IMG/VR virus record: IMGVR_UViG_3300009147_000001
Span: 46,164 to 110,163 of that record
Source of the DNA: a virus
DNA length: 64,000 nucleotides
Strand: one strand, 5' to 3'
Below the pieces are notes generated by a model that saw only the letters and a list, made by a program, of their open reading frames with translations, had not been told where the DNA came from and did no database searches. Below, one piece after another: positions 18,676 through 26,985 of this stretch. The translations under genes and the position numbers were made by a program. Position 1 is the first letter of the stretch, and every line of letters starts with the position of its first letter.

Positions 18676-19656
18676 TTATGCAATTGCAGCTTTAATGAGG
18701 TATCCGGCGATTGCCTTACCAGCATCAGAGCTACCAGCATCGCCCTGAGCAACTAGCTTTAGGTCATAGCGACGGGCAGCTCGAATCAAATCAGACTTAC
18801 GTGGTTCCTCTCGCCACCGATCCACATACTGGGTACCCCAGGTAAATTCGTAGCCAAAGGCTGGAATCTTCAAACCTGGTCGAGGTGGTACCCACGCCAT
18901 AACGACGTCCTTACCCCACAGGTAACCAAGCGATGGGCTCTGGCCTAGGTTGGCGGAGTTAATACCCACACCCGGCACGACAGTCGTGCTAAAGCCCAAT
19001 ACCGCAGAAAGCAACTCAGGAGAGAAGATTGCTCGCTCCGAGTACTTCACCCGCTCCAGGAAGTCTGGGTGGTCTTCCAATGCTGCCATTACCTGATAAG
19101 GAACAACCAGAGTATTTGGCTCCATGAAGATACGAGCGTGTACGGCCGACTTACCTGTACGCAGGTCGGAAATCGGGTCTGATGTCGCATAGTTAGCTGA
19201 GTTCCACTGCGCACCACCAGAAAGTGTAGTACTCAAACCGGAAGCGTAGTTACCTGTGGTGGTAACCAGGTTCTTAATAGCTACCTCTCGACCAAGCATG
19301 ATTTTCGAAGTAACCATCTCAGTAGCATCGCGATCCGGTGCAAGTGGGGAATCAACATTCTCCCGCTCCTCATCGGTAACCGCAATCTGAAGTGAGTGCT
19401 CCCGAGCGTAGTAGGTATCCGTCGAGACAGACAGACCAGTAACCTCGTTTGCCACTGAACCAGGTGCCCGGTCATCAATTTCGGGCAACCAGCCTTCCCG
19501 GCCAAAAATGTAATACTTGTCCGACTGCTTCATTACTCGAACGCTAGGAAAAAGCCGTTCGCCAACGAGTCCATTGTTCGGCCACGCCACGCTGATTTGT
19601 GTGAGAACCTGATCGATATGAACGTTACCAGAACCGGTCGGATTGTAAACTGCCAT
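18676..19656 (-). CDS. Major capsid protein
   Basis: A 326-residue protein following protease/scaffold and decoration genes. Features fitting phage major capsids of the HK97 fold: an N-terminal arm (VHIDQVLTQISVAWPNNGLVGERLFP), a long helix-rich region (GREVAIKNLVTTTGNY), A-domain-like IFMEPNTLVVPYQVMAAL and C-terminal FTWGTQYVDRWREEPRKSDLIRA. GGAGG lies before the ATG. The order decoration then capsid then connector supports the call. Confidence 0.88.
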   Translation of the reverse strand: MAVYNPTGSGNVHIDQVLTQISVAWPNNGLVGERLFPSVRVMKQSDKYYIFGREGWLPEIDDRAPGSVANEVTGLSVSTDTYYAREHSLQIAVTDEERENVDSPLAPDRDATEMVTSKIMLGREVAIKNLVTTTGNYASGLSTTLSGGAQWNSANYATSDPISDLRTGKSAVHARIFMEPNTLVVPYQVMAALEDHPDFLERVKYSERAIFSPELLSAVLGFSTTVVPGVGINSANLGQSPSLGYLWGKDVVMAWVPPRPGLKIPAFGYEFTWGTQYVDRWREEPRKSDLIRAARRYDLKLVAQGDAGSSDAGKAIAGYLIKAAIA

Positions 19657-19680
19657 GGGTTATATTCACCTCCCTCAGAA

Positions 19681-20127
19681 TTAGGCGCCGAACTGGACAG
19701 CAGGAGTCAGATATACGTCAATAAGGTCGTTGGCTGCAACAGTACCACCAGGAACTGACATGCCCACCACAAAACCAGTTAGTTGTGCAGTTGCACCAGT
19801 AGCCAGAATCACACCGCCACCAGTACTCGCCATCACCCGAGAACCCAAAACAATGCTGGTACCAGTGGTAACAAGTACTTTACTAATACCACCAATACGC
19901 ACGTTGGCAATAGCTTTGCCTGTGGCTACCTTGGTTGCATCGATGTTTTCCTGGACAATACCAAGAACCAGGTTTCCAGCTGTGTTAACAGCTTGAATGT
20001 CAATGTATCCGATACTGGAGCTAACAGAATACTTTACACACCGAAAAGCTAAAACACCCGCTGCTGCCGATGAGTTATACGTTGGTAGTACTGGATAGCC
20101 CTTGTCTAACCCAATAAAATTAGCCAT
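19681..20127 (-). CDS. Capsid decoration/cement protein
   Basis: A 148-residue Val/Ala/Gly/Thr-rich beta protein (ASGGVILA-like turns, GKAIANVRIGGISKVLVTTG). This resembles DUF2190/capsid-cement proteins that bind the outer shell. It overlaps the protease/scaffold gene by 8 nt and precedes the major capsid gene by 25 nt. Confidence 0.75.
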   Translation of the reverse strand: MANFIGLDKGYPVLPTYNSSAAAGVLAFRCVKYSVSSSIGYIDIQAVNTAGNLVLGIVQENIDATKVATGKAIANVRIGGISKVLVTTGTSIVLGSRVMASTGGGVILATGATAQLTGFVVGMSVPGGTVAANDLIDVYLTPAVQFGA

Positions 20128-21241
20128 TCGTGTTCACCAACTCCCGGCGGTAGTTGTTGTACAGTGCCGGGTTATCCCGCGTGACTGCCTCGACAGCATC
20201 GGCATAGTTGGCATTGTTTGCCTTCTGGTAAAGGGAAACTGCCTCACTGAACTGCTGAAGCGCACTCTTTGGATTACCATAATTAACGGTGGCACCAGCT
20301 CGCTCACCAAGTTCAACCAGGAACGACGAAGACTTCTTCATGTCATTGAGCAACGCCCAAAAGTCCTCGGAAAGTTCAGTGGGCATCTTCTTGAGTAGTG
20401 CAAAGACTCGCTCCCGAGCAACCGGAGTAAGAACAATTTTAGTTCGGTCAAACTCCGCCAGGCGACGCTCAATTTCCTCTTCCTTGAGTCGACGCTGAGT
20501 CTGCTCCAAGTCAAGATTTTGCGTCTGCACGTGGGCCAGCAACGTACGGACCATTGGGTTTTCTTCAGCGAGCGCCTTTAGTTCAGGAATATCTTCAAGG
20601 TTCATTGGCTGAGGATTAGGCGGTGTTTGTGTCTTTGTTTCAGAAAGCTTGGTAGCAACTCCGTCAACAATTTTCTTCAGATCGTCATCGGACAATGGCA
20701 TGTTGGAACCTCCCTTCAGGGAATCGATGTCCTTACCGGTAACAGCCGCGACCAGCTCGAAGGCATTAACGGTAGTTAATTCGGATAAGTTAATTGGCAC
20801 AAGATTCTTCATGAAGGGACGGTTGGTCAACGCGCCACCAAAGAATACATCTTTGTGCTTAGTTCCAGCTGAATCTTCCCACTCGTCAAAAAATTCAGTT
20901 GAAAAGTAACGAAACGCCTTGTCCTTAATTTTGCGAACTGCATCAGTGGTCCACTCGACCAACACCCACAGGCCATCGGAGCGCGCTTGTGCGTCCTTGA
21001 CCCAACCAGCCGCTTCACCATCGCCCTCGTGCATATAGTTTATGCTTGGGTCAATGCCACGGACCTTATTTTTGACACTCTCGACAAAGCCTTTTACTCG
21101 ATCACTGGTGATGTCAATTGTGCCAAAGAGTGGATGCTTAAACGCGCCATGTGTGAGTGCATGTACCCACGTTGAAGTTGGCTGATCTTCGGAAAAGGTC
21201 AGACCACCAATATCAACGAGATACGAAGCTTTTACTGTCAT
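20120..21241 (-). CDS. Prohead protease fused to scaffold
   Basis: A 373-residue protein. The N-terminal half (HALTHGAFKHPLFGTIDIT, INYMHEGDGEAAGWVKD, GLWVLVEWTTDA, AFRYFSTEFFDEW, VFFGGALTNRPFM) matches the Mu I-protein-like protease family; His and Ser/Glu residues in HEGDGEAAG and FFGGALTN are candidate catalytic parts. The C-terminal half is a long charged helical region (QTQNLDLEQTQRRLKEEEIE) as expected for a scaffold. It would shape the prohead and cleave itself or the capsid. Confidence 0.82.
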   Translation of the reverse strand: MTVKASYLVDIGGLTFSEDQPTSTWVHALTHGAFKHPLFGTIDITSDRVKGFVESVKNKVRGIDPSINYMHEGDGEAAGWVKDAQARSDGLWVLVEWTTDAVRKIKDKAFRYFSTEFFDEWEDSAGTKHKDVFFGGALTNRPFMKNLVPINLSELTTVNAFELVAAVTGKDIDSLKGGSNMPLSDDDLKKIVDGVATKLSETKTQTPPNPQPMNLEDIPELKALAEENPMVRTLLAHVQTQNLDLEQTQRRLKEEEIERRLAEFDRTKIVLTPVARERVFALLKKMPTELSEDFWALLNDMKKSSSFLVELGERAGATVNYGNPKSALQQFSEAVSLYQKANNANYADAVEAVTRDNPALYNNYRRELVNTNG

Positions 21242-21268
21242 AAGTAATCCGACCTCTTCCTATTTCCC

Positions 21269-21535
21269 CTATCCTTCGGCTCCACGAACCCTTTTTAACC
21301 GGGGATTTTTACGACGGGCCGCAGGACCGGCCCGTCGGGTGGATGCGGCTAGAATGGCGGCAGCCCTATCATAGGGTATGCCTTGTTTCTTTGCAATTCT
21401 TGTGGCATTACGTTTAAAACCCCTGGTCGTTCGATCAGATAGCATAGTGGCAGTTTCTTGACGCTTTGTGGTAATAGATGGTTTAGCACTTTCTAGTCGT
21501 CGCTGACGGATCGACATCGGTGGATCAGGTCGCAT
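21269..21535 (-). CDS. Small basic protein, unknown
   Basis: An 88-residue Arg/Ala-rich protein (KRNATRIAKKQGIPYDRAAAILAASTRRAGPAARRK in short segments) with strongly positive charge, so nucleic-acid binding is possible. It lies between the portal-side small genes and the protease/scaffold. The segment QGIPYDRAAAILAAS looks like a short helical motif. No family recognised. Confidence 0.6.
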   Translation of the reverse strand: MRPDPPMSIRQRRLESAKPSITTKRQETATMLSDRTTRGFKRNATRIAKKQGIPYDRAAAILAASTRRAGPAARRKNPRLKRVRGAEG

Positions 21536-21552
21536 GGCTATCCACCCCTTTC

Positions 21553-21801
21553 CTATTCCACTACCAGCTCTGGCCAGTGCCAGGTACCGCCGCTATTCGT
21601 TTCGTTATAGTAGACATCGTGATTGAAGAATATACCAGTGGGGTTAAGCACACAAAGATCCACATATGGCACCCCATGTGCAGGTACAACCAAGCTTTCT
21701 GATACGGAAGTAATAATGGCAGCCCGACACTCTGAGGTGTACTCACCCCCTGGCGTGCCGTAGCTGACATAGTGAACAATCCTACCTACTGTTGGTTTCA
21801 T
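21553..21801 (-). CDS. Small protein, unknown
   Basis: An 82-residue protein beginning MKPTVGRIVHYVSYGTPGG and containing CVLNPTGIFFNHDVYYNE. The V-G-R-I-V-H-Y-x-x-x-G-T-P start recurs in small phage proteins of unknown role. Its ATG overlaps the stop of the preceding gene (ATGA), indicating coupled translation inside the packaging/head operon. Confidence 0.65.
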   Translation of the reverse strand: MKPTVGRIVHYVSYGTPGGEYTSECRAAIITSVSESLVVPAHGVPYVDLCVLNPTGIFFNHDVYYNETNSGGTWHWPELVVE

Positions 21802-21968
21802 TCGGAGTCTTCATCCATTCTAATAATAGACAACGTCACGGTTAATTCTTCAAGGGCTAAGCCGATAATCGCTCTGGACAACACTTCAACCGTCTTAACC
21901 GCCATAGCATCATCTTTACCACAATTAACCGAAACTGACACTAATATCTCTTTGTGTTGATCAGTCAT
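21798..21968 (-). CDS. Small protein, unknown
   Basis: A 56-residue frame joined to both neighbours by 4-nt overlaps (ATGA type) at each end, strong evidence that it is translated. The sequence MTDQHKEILVSVSV... ALEELTVTLSIIRMDEDSE predicts an alpha/beta protein with no cysteines. No function recognised. Confidence 0.62.
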   Translation of the reverse strand: MTDQHKEILVSVSVNCGKDDAMAVKTVEVLSRAIIGLALEELTVTLSIIRMDEDSE

Positions 21969-22210
21969 TCAGGTCTAGCTCCTACTGATATTGACGAAAT
22001 CTGTCCGTGCACGCAGGCTTCCCACCGGTGATATCCACCCTCTGGATTATCAGATAATGTAAATACCGGGCGGATCTCTATGCTAGCCCACTCTTTGCCC
22101 GCAAAATCTCGGTCATAGGTCTGCACACACCACGCCAGGGCTTCGTCCAAACTAGTAAACCCACCACGCGCCACCGAGAGATTACGCTCCTCAGTAAAAT
22201 CGCTTATCAT
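21965..22210 (-). CDS. Small protein downstream of portal, unknown
   Basis: An 81-residue protein (SLDEALAWCVQTYDRDFAGKEWASIEIRP...) whose start overlaps the portal stop by 4 nt and whose stop overlaps the next start. It looks like a small alpha/beta fold. No family recognised; conserved packing suggests a head-related or linked accessory role. Confidence 0.62.
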   Translation of the reverse strand: MISDFTEERNLSVARGGFTSLDEALAWCVQTYDRDFAGKEWASIEIRPVFTLSDNPEGGYHRWEACVHGQISSISVGARPE

Positions 22211-24774
22211 CGTGTCCCACTCGTTCCTGATTTGTCCACACCGGTAGTTTGATTGCCCACCGATGGTACGGCAGGATTAGACTGCCGGGGCGGGCCGACC
22301 CGGGCCGGTTTTGGTGGCGCTACATCAGAACCGGTAGCCGTGCGCGCACCTTCATCAGATGTCATGGGCTGAGCCGCCTGCGGGCTCGCCGTGGTGAAGC
22401 GGCGAGTTTCATGCTCGGCGGGTGGCAGGTCCATTTCACGACGGAGGAAATCTTCTAGCCGCTCATCCGGAATAATCGAGTTAGCGCCAACAAAGTTACG
22501 GTAGGCAAACGACATAGTCCGCAGGTCTTCCCATTCACCTATCCGCCGAGCCCGCAACTTCGGATATTTGCCTCGGGCAAAGTTAAAATCTACCAACTGC
22601 TTTATCACATATTTGTTGAAGGTATCAGCCACAGTGTTGGCAATATATCGAGTAGACTTGAAGAACATGCTCATTGAATCTTCTTTAGCATTCGGATCAT
22701 TGGCAAACGGGGCGAGGATGTTTTCATAAATCTTCATGTCATGGTGAGCAATAGACGTCAAACAGTCTACCGGCTGACCTTCAAGTTTGGCGAATTCAAT
22801 AGTCCAACTCTCCGGGGCCACGATATGGGCACGTTCGTTGGTACGCAAATTTCGCCCTAAATCTTCAGCAATCGCCCGGTCGGCCTTGCTGAAACCCATG
22901 GGCAGCTTAATGATCGGTACACCAATACCGTGTCGTTCCTTTTGAATTGAATCTATCTTGTAAAATGTGTTTCCAGTAAAATATACCTTACCGTTTCTAC
23001 GAGCTAGCCACGTTCCGTTCTTCGTTTTTGGACACCAGACTATTCCAGTGTAAGTAGTGCGTTCTATCTTTGATCCATATCGCGATGCTGACTGTAGTGG
23101 TTTAGCACCGACACGTTCGCGAGAAATAAGCAATTGATGAACTATCGCATGTTGATAATCTGGATCTTGATGGTTCCAAGATTTATAATTTACTCCCCAA
23201 CCGAGTAACATGCAAGCTAATGCAATCGGTTCAAGTCTTGGCTTATCATTCTGTCGTATCTCACTATTTGTACATCCATCGCCTCTCAAACAGGTAGTAA
23301 CAAATAGTTCTAGTTGAGCCTTAGTCAAGGATAAGATAAAATTTGTAGTAACTACTTTATTCTTTCCTTTTACAAAATTACTCAATAATTTTGTTGCATT
23401 TGCATTTAAACGAAACTGGCATCCGTTTGGATCATGTTTTTTAGTATGTTCGTACCATCCTGCTGGCAACCTGCCGTGACCAACATTTGTCCGATCCGGC
23501 GCATATGCAGGACCAAATACACCAGTCAAACATGTCCTAATTCTGTCAAAGAATGGTTGGTCATAGTTTTGTGCAATTGCAGAACCATATCCTTGCCAAC
23601 CACCTTCTGTTATAAACCATCCTATTAGTTCTACCAAATCATCAGTATATTTTGGTTCAGTTGGTATATCAGCATTGACCGCGGCACGTGGAATAATATG
23701 ACGCTGACGCAAATTTTCTGTTGTGACAAACGTGTATGGAGCCTTCCAGGTTGTATCTTTTGTTAGCCAACGATGATCTGGCGTGGAAATTGAAGAGATT
23801 TGTTGAGATTCCATGTGTATTACATCGTGTGTACCAGGATAACGTCTAATATATTGAACTTCATTCCACTCAGACATACCAGTCTCTGGATTGATTGTTA
23901 ATACCATATCTCCTTGAATTAGCTGGTTGTGAAATAGCCACCCACGCTGGGTTAATATTTCTGTATCTTCGGACTTGCAGTCTTTATAAAAGTAGTGCTT
24001 GTAGGCCGATCGGAGCAGTGAAATACCTCGTAAGTCACCCGCTTCTTGTTCAAGCACGAACACTACGAGTTTGGCAATGGGAATTTCTAGTTGAATCCAA
24101 CCGGTTGCTTCAGTAGGCTCCATAATCAGAGTTTCTGGTCCACCATTTGCATCGTAAATCCACTCACGAATGTCCAATGGGTGACGTGGGGCAAGCTTCT
24201 TTATAACAATACGCCCATCGCTATCCTGCCCATAAACCTTTTCCATTGGAAGATAACCATACTCACACATGAGCAGGGCGTCTTCGACGATCCGACTCCA
24301 AGGCACGTTTAGATTATTGAAAAGATTGTCTTCCACAAAAGTGGCAATATTGTGGTCTAAGACCGAGTCAGAGGCTGGCTCCATAAACCAGCGCGCCGCC
24401 ATCACTGGCGTTTTGACATAACGCAAGGCCCCGCGAACCGTACCATCGGCCCGTTTCATTTCGTAGTAGGTGCGAATACCTTGCTTATCCCGCAGTTCCG
24501 GAATTTGTTCTTCTCTAGTCCAGGCAGTCCACGGAGACAAACTGGTATAGCCCATCTCTTTAAATGCCGTTGCCGTAGACATCTTGGGGTCGCGCTCGGC
24601 CATAATGATATATGAACCGTTGGCAGGATCGTGATTGGCCCCAACGAGTTCGTATTTGTCATCGAGGAGTACTTCGCGCAAATTGCGGGTACGCTCAGTC
24701 TGCACATCTTCGATGGCGCGGATGGCATCATCCTCGATGGTCACTGACTCCCCCTCATGACGAGTTGCCGCCAT
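22207..24774 (-). CDS. Portal protein containing an intein
   Basis: An 855-residue precursor. Residues 1-265 and 603-855 together form a portal-like protein: RGALRYVKTPVMAARW, SRIVEDALLMCEYGYLPMEKV, PLDIREWIYDANGG, then SMSMFFKSTRYIANTVADTFNKYVIKQLVDFNF, resembling DUF935-type portals. Residues 266-602 are an intein splicing before Thr. The last 60 residues are Pro/Thr/Ser-rich. The spliced portal would be about 518 residues and form the dodecameric DNA channel. Position between terminase and protease/scaffold is canonical. Confidence 0.87.
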   Translation of the reverse strand: MAATRHEGESVTIEDDAIRAIEDVQTERTRNLREVLLDDKYELVGANHDPANGSYIIMAERDPKMSTATAFKEMGYTSLSPWTAWTREEQIPELRDKQGIRTYYEMKRADGTVRGALRYVKTPVMAARWFMEPASDSVLDHNIATFVEDNLFNNLNVPWSRIVEDALLMCEYGYLPMEKVYGQDSDGRIVIKKLAPRHPLDIREWIYDANGGPETLIMEPTEATGWIQLEIPIAKLVVFVLEQEAGDLRGISLLRSAYKHYFYKDCKSEDTEILTQRGWLFHNQLIQGDMVLTINPETGMSEWNEVQYIRRYPGTHDVIHMESQQISSISTPDHRWLTKDTTWKAPYTFVTTENLRQRHIIPRAAVNADIPTEPKYTDDLVELIGWFITEGGWQGYGSAIAQNYDQPFFDRIRTCLTGVFGPAYAPDRTNVGHGRLPAGWYEHTKKHDPNGCQFRLNANATKLLSNFVKGKNKVVTTNFILSLTKAQLELFVTTCLRGDGCTNSEIRQNDKPRLEPIALACMLLGWGVNYKSWNHQDPDYQHAIVHQLLISRERVGAKPLQSASRYGSKIERTTYTGIVWCPKTKNGTWLARRNGKVYFTGNTFYKIDSIQKERHGIGVPIIKLPMGFSKADRAIAEDLGRNLRTNERAHIVAPESWTIEFAKLEGQPVDCLTSIAHHDMKIYENILAPFANDPNAKEDSMSMFFKSTRYIANTVADTFNKYVIKQLVDFNFARGKYPKLRARRIGEWEDLRTMSFAYRNFVGANSIIPDERLEDFLRREMDLPPAEHETRRFTTASPQAAQPMTSDEGARTATGSDVAPPKPARVGPPRQSNPAVPSVGNQTTGVDKSGTSGTR
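22969..23979 (-). other. Portal intein with LAGLIDADG endonuclease
   Basis: The insert covers residues 266-602 of the portal precursor. It starts with Cys (CKSEDTEILTQRGW, block A), has a block B-like SSISTPDHRWLT, two LAGLIDADG-type helices near residues 384 (LVELIGWFITEGG) and 490 (LELFVTTCLRGDG), and ends VYFTGN followed by Thr, the normal C-terminal Asn and +1 nucleophile. This is a standard class 1 intein with a homing nuclease, and it closely resembles the second terminase intein, including the IVWCPKTKNG-type segment near the end. Confidence 0.9.
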
Positions 24775-25000
24775 CCCTGAATTGGTATTCTTGACTTAAC
24801 TTCATCTCCCATAGTTTTAGCAGTCCGTAGGCATTTTTCCACCTGAGATCACCATCGCGGTAATAGCAAGCAAACCCAGAACTGTCTATGTCATCAGCTG
24901 GAATGTAATCGACGAGAACCACCCAATCGCAGATAATTCCTTCAATACCACGAGCTACGAAAAACTCTTGTAGAGCCTTCTCTAACTCCACGGTATTCAT
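24755..25000 (-). CDS. Small protein upstream of portal, unknown
   Basis: An 81-residue protein ([50 protein letters not shown]) with predicted alpha/beta structure. Similar short proteins with a V-L-V-D-Y-x-P-x-D core are frequent near actinophage portal genes. It overlaps the portal start by 20 nt and its own start overlaps the upstream stop. Confidence 0.65.
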   Translation of the reverse strand: MNTVELEKALQEFFVARGIEGIICDWVVLVDYIPADDIDSSGFACYYRDGDLRWKNAYGLLKLWEMKLSQEYQFRDGGNSS

Positions 25001-25104
25001 GTCTTCTTTTTCTTTCTTGATTTACCCGCCTTGGTTAGCGCAATGGCTACCGCCTGCTCCTGTGGATATCCTTCCTTTTTAAGCATCCGGATGTTTTGTG
25101 ACAC
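24997..25104 (-). CDS. Very small basic protein of the [14 protein letters not shown] type
   Basis: A 35-residue frame from GTG at 25104: [20 protein letters not shown], then [15 protein letters not shown]. The E-G-x-P-x-x-Q-A-V-A-I-A-L-x-x-A-G pattern is a widespread short module in phage genomes, often found as a stand-alone tiny gene. Its stop overlaps the next ATG (ATGA). The highly basic end suggests nucleic-acid contact. Function unknown. Confidence 0.7.
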   Translation of the reverse strand: MSQNIRMLKKEGYPQEQAVAIALTKAGKSRKKKKT

Positions 25105-25261
25105 GACCTTGGGCGTCTTTCCCGATGAAAGCGGCATTACCATCACACTCCCGACATATAAGAATCATCCACTCGATTCTGCCTTTGTCGACAATCAGTC
25201 GTAGTTTTCGAGGATTATTGCACAAGGAGCATCGTCGCATGTCGATAGGTATACTTATCAT
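25079..25261 (-). CDS. Small zinc-ribbon protein
   Basis: A 60-residue protein with [13 protein letters not shown] and LICRECDGN, that is C-x2-C and C-x2-C, a four-cysteine zinc ribbon. The ATG at 25261 overlaps the stop of the nuclease-like gene (ATGA), so this start is preferred over one five codons upstream. It overlaps the next small gene by 26 nt in another frame. DNA or RNA binding is possible. Confidence 0.65.
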   Translation of the reverse strand: MISIPIDMRRCSLCNNPRKLRLIVDKGRIEWMILICRECDGNAAFIGKDAQGRVTKHPDA

Positions 25262-25644
25262 TGTCCCGGGCCCCATTCCGGATGCGTAGATAAAAACGCA
25301 ATAATATCCTCGTTTAAGTTCCTATTTTGGTCTATTGTCCGAACATTGGCCAAATATCGAGTAAATGAACGTTTTTCTTCCGGTTCTGGATTGGTATTTT
25401 TCAATGTAGTTACCAGCAATGGCCAATCAACATTCTGACAATAGGTCTTCAACCAGCCACTCACAAATTCTTTACATTCTTTACCACCAAGTTCTCGTAG
25501 CTCTGGCGCGTACACACCAACTAGGCGCAGTTCTTCTTCCCGTCGACTGTGAAATCCTTGGTCCAATAAAACTGTCATGGTGTCGCCATCAATGACTCTA
25601 AGTTGGTATGCGCGATATTCCCACAATTGAACACACATCCTCAT
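25258..25644 (-). CDS. Thermonuclease-like (SNase fold) protein
   Basis: A 128-residue protein. QLRVIDGDTMTVLLDQGF and EELRLVGVYAPELRELGG match the staphylococcal nuclease signature (V-x-D-G-D-T ... R-L-x-G-x-x-A-P-E), and FTRYLANVR corresponds to the later conserved R-Y-L-A segment. These enzymes hydrolyse DNA or RNA with calcium. It overlaps the upstream gene by 47 nt, so the exact start (25644 or a few codons later) is uncertain. It may act in packaging or host DNA degradation. Confidence 0.78.
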   Translation of the reverse strand: MRMCVQLWEYRAYQLRVIDGDTMTVLLDQGFHSRREEELRLVGVYAPELRELGGKECKEFVSGWLKTYCQNVDWPLLVTTLKNTNPEPEEKRSFTRYLANVRTIDQNRNLNEDIIAFLSTHPEWGPGQ

Positions 25645-25786
25645 CTTGCCGCAAGTCTGATAATGCCTCGATAACTATCATGCTAGTTAATTCTCGGTGT
25701 GCCAATATTCGCGCAATACTGATAATTGCATCAATTAATCCAACCGTAATACCATCCTCATGCCGACAATCTGTTACTATGTCCAT
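25598..25786 (-). CDS. Small protein after terminase, unknown
   Basis: A 62-residue mostly helical protein (VGLIDAIISIARILAHRELTSMIVIEALSDLRQ). It starts at the very base where the terminase stop ends and overlaps the nuclease-like gene. The amphipathic helices could mediate protein contact. Not recognised. Confidence 0.55.
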   Translation of the reverse strand: MDIVTDCRHEDGITVGLIDAIISIARILAHRELTSMIVIEALSDLRQDEDVCSIVGISRIPT

Positions 25787-26985
25787 CAGAAGTGCACATT
25801 CGTGGTAAAGTAACCCTTGTCAGTCAATGAAGTACCTAGCTCACCCGGGGTGTAAATGTCGGCCAAGCTCATAGTGCAGCCTAGCTTGAAAATATGCATT
25901 AACCCATACCGTAACGCGTCAATGGCATGATCTTCATATTTAATCGCGTCTTCCCGTGGGTTACGCGGTGTGCGACCAGACGGCGAATGGGCTCGATAGT
26001 TATTCATTTCGTGAATAAGCGCGCGACATGAGTGGTCAACATATAACCACGGTTCCTCCAGCGGAGTACCATACTCGTCGACCTCACCCACTTGCTGAGT
26101 GCGCAAAAATGTCTTCACCAAATCAATGCCCTCACGCCAGTTGGCTTTACTCTCTGGTCTAGCCACACATGGTGAAAATTTCTGCGATACAGTTGCTACC
26201 GCTTCTGGATCAGCAGCATCGCCAAAACACAGGTCTATTCGATAACCCTCTGGTTGGTCACGCGTGCGCAGTTCACCGAGAAAGTCATCGAGGCGCACCC
26301 CGGCTTTATAGTGTTCTCGCCAGACATGCACTCGATCCATCGGGTCAACCTGAAACTCCACGGCGGCCATGGGATTAACATAGCCCCAGTCAAAACAAAT
26401 GAAGTTCTTCCATGCCGGGTTATAGGTAATCTGTTTGACGTGAGTCTGTTCATCCCACTCGCTGAAAATCTTTCCCATAAACGAGGTAAAGTCAGCAGCA
26501 ATTTCCTGTTGAAACCACTCAAAGGGGAGTGTACGCTCTAGAAGGATAATCTCAGGATCATTACGACCACCTGGATAAACGACCGGATTCTCCCAGGATG
26601 GAAATCGCCACGACTCAAAGTCACTAAATGCTGGGTTTCGCCCGTATTGCCATAAATCGTGTAACCAGTTTTGTCCCTCTGGTGTAGAAGAAAACGTCGC
26701 CTGACCACGCTTGTCTGCTAAGGCCGGCTGAATGTATCGACTCCACGTTTCACGATTGTGCTTCGCTGCCTCGGACATTATCACATAGTCAAGTTTTTCC
26801 CCAACCAGATTGTCCGGGCGATCAGCGCTACGCACCTCAATAATAGTATTCCATGGAAACTGGATGAACATGTCACCAACACGTTTGTTGTAACTTTTCT
26901 TTACTTTCTTTTCTTGCCCTAACCGCAGACCAACTATCATATCCTGCCAAATAACTCTGAATTCCTTCTCACCAAGGTCAATCAT
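25786..26985 (-). CDS. Terminase large subunit, distal ATPase and nuclease part
   Basis: A 399-residue reading from ATG at 26985. It continues the terminase after the second intein. Walker B-like LDYVIMSEAAKH has Ser where Asp is usual but keeps the Glu. The RNase H-like nuclease shows ICFDWGYVNP, LCFGDAADPEA and KYEDHAIDALRYG, the three acidic sites of the metal-binding pocket. It is in a different frame from the N-terminal part, with overlapping start and stop (ATGATTGA). It is therefore either a separately translated half or the result of a 4-nt frame break. Confidence 0.85.
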   Translation of the reverse strand: MIDLGEKEFRVIWQDMIVGLRLGQEKKVKKSYNKRVGDMFIQFPWNTIIEVRSADRPDNLVGEKLDYVIMSEAAKHNRETWSRYIQPALADKRGQATFSSTPEGQNWLHDLWQYGRNPAFSDFESWRFPSWENPVVYPGGRNDPEIILLERTLPFEWFQQEIAADFTSFMGKIFSEWDEQTHVKQITYNPAWKNFICFDWGYVNPMAAVEFQVDPMDRVHVWREHYKAGVRLDDFLGELRTRDQPEGYRIDLCFGDAADPEAVATVSQKFSPCVARPESKANWREGIDLVKTFLRTQQVGEVDEYGTPLEEPWLYVDHSCRALIHEMNNYRAHSPSGRTPRNPREDAIKYEDHAIDALRYGLMHIFKLGCTMSLADIYTPGELGTSLTDKGYFTTNVHF

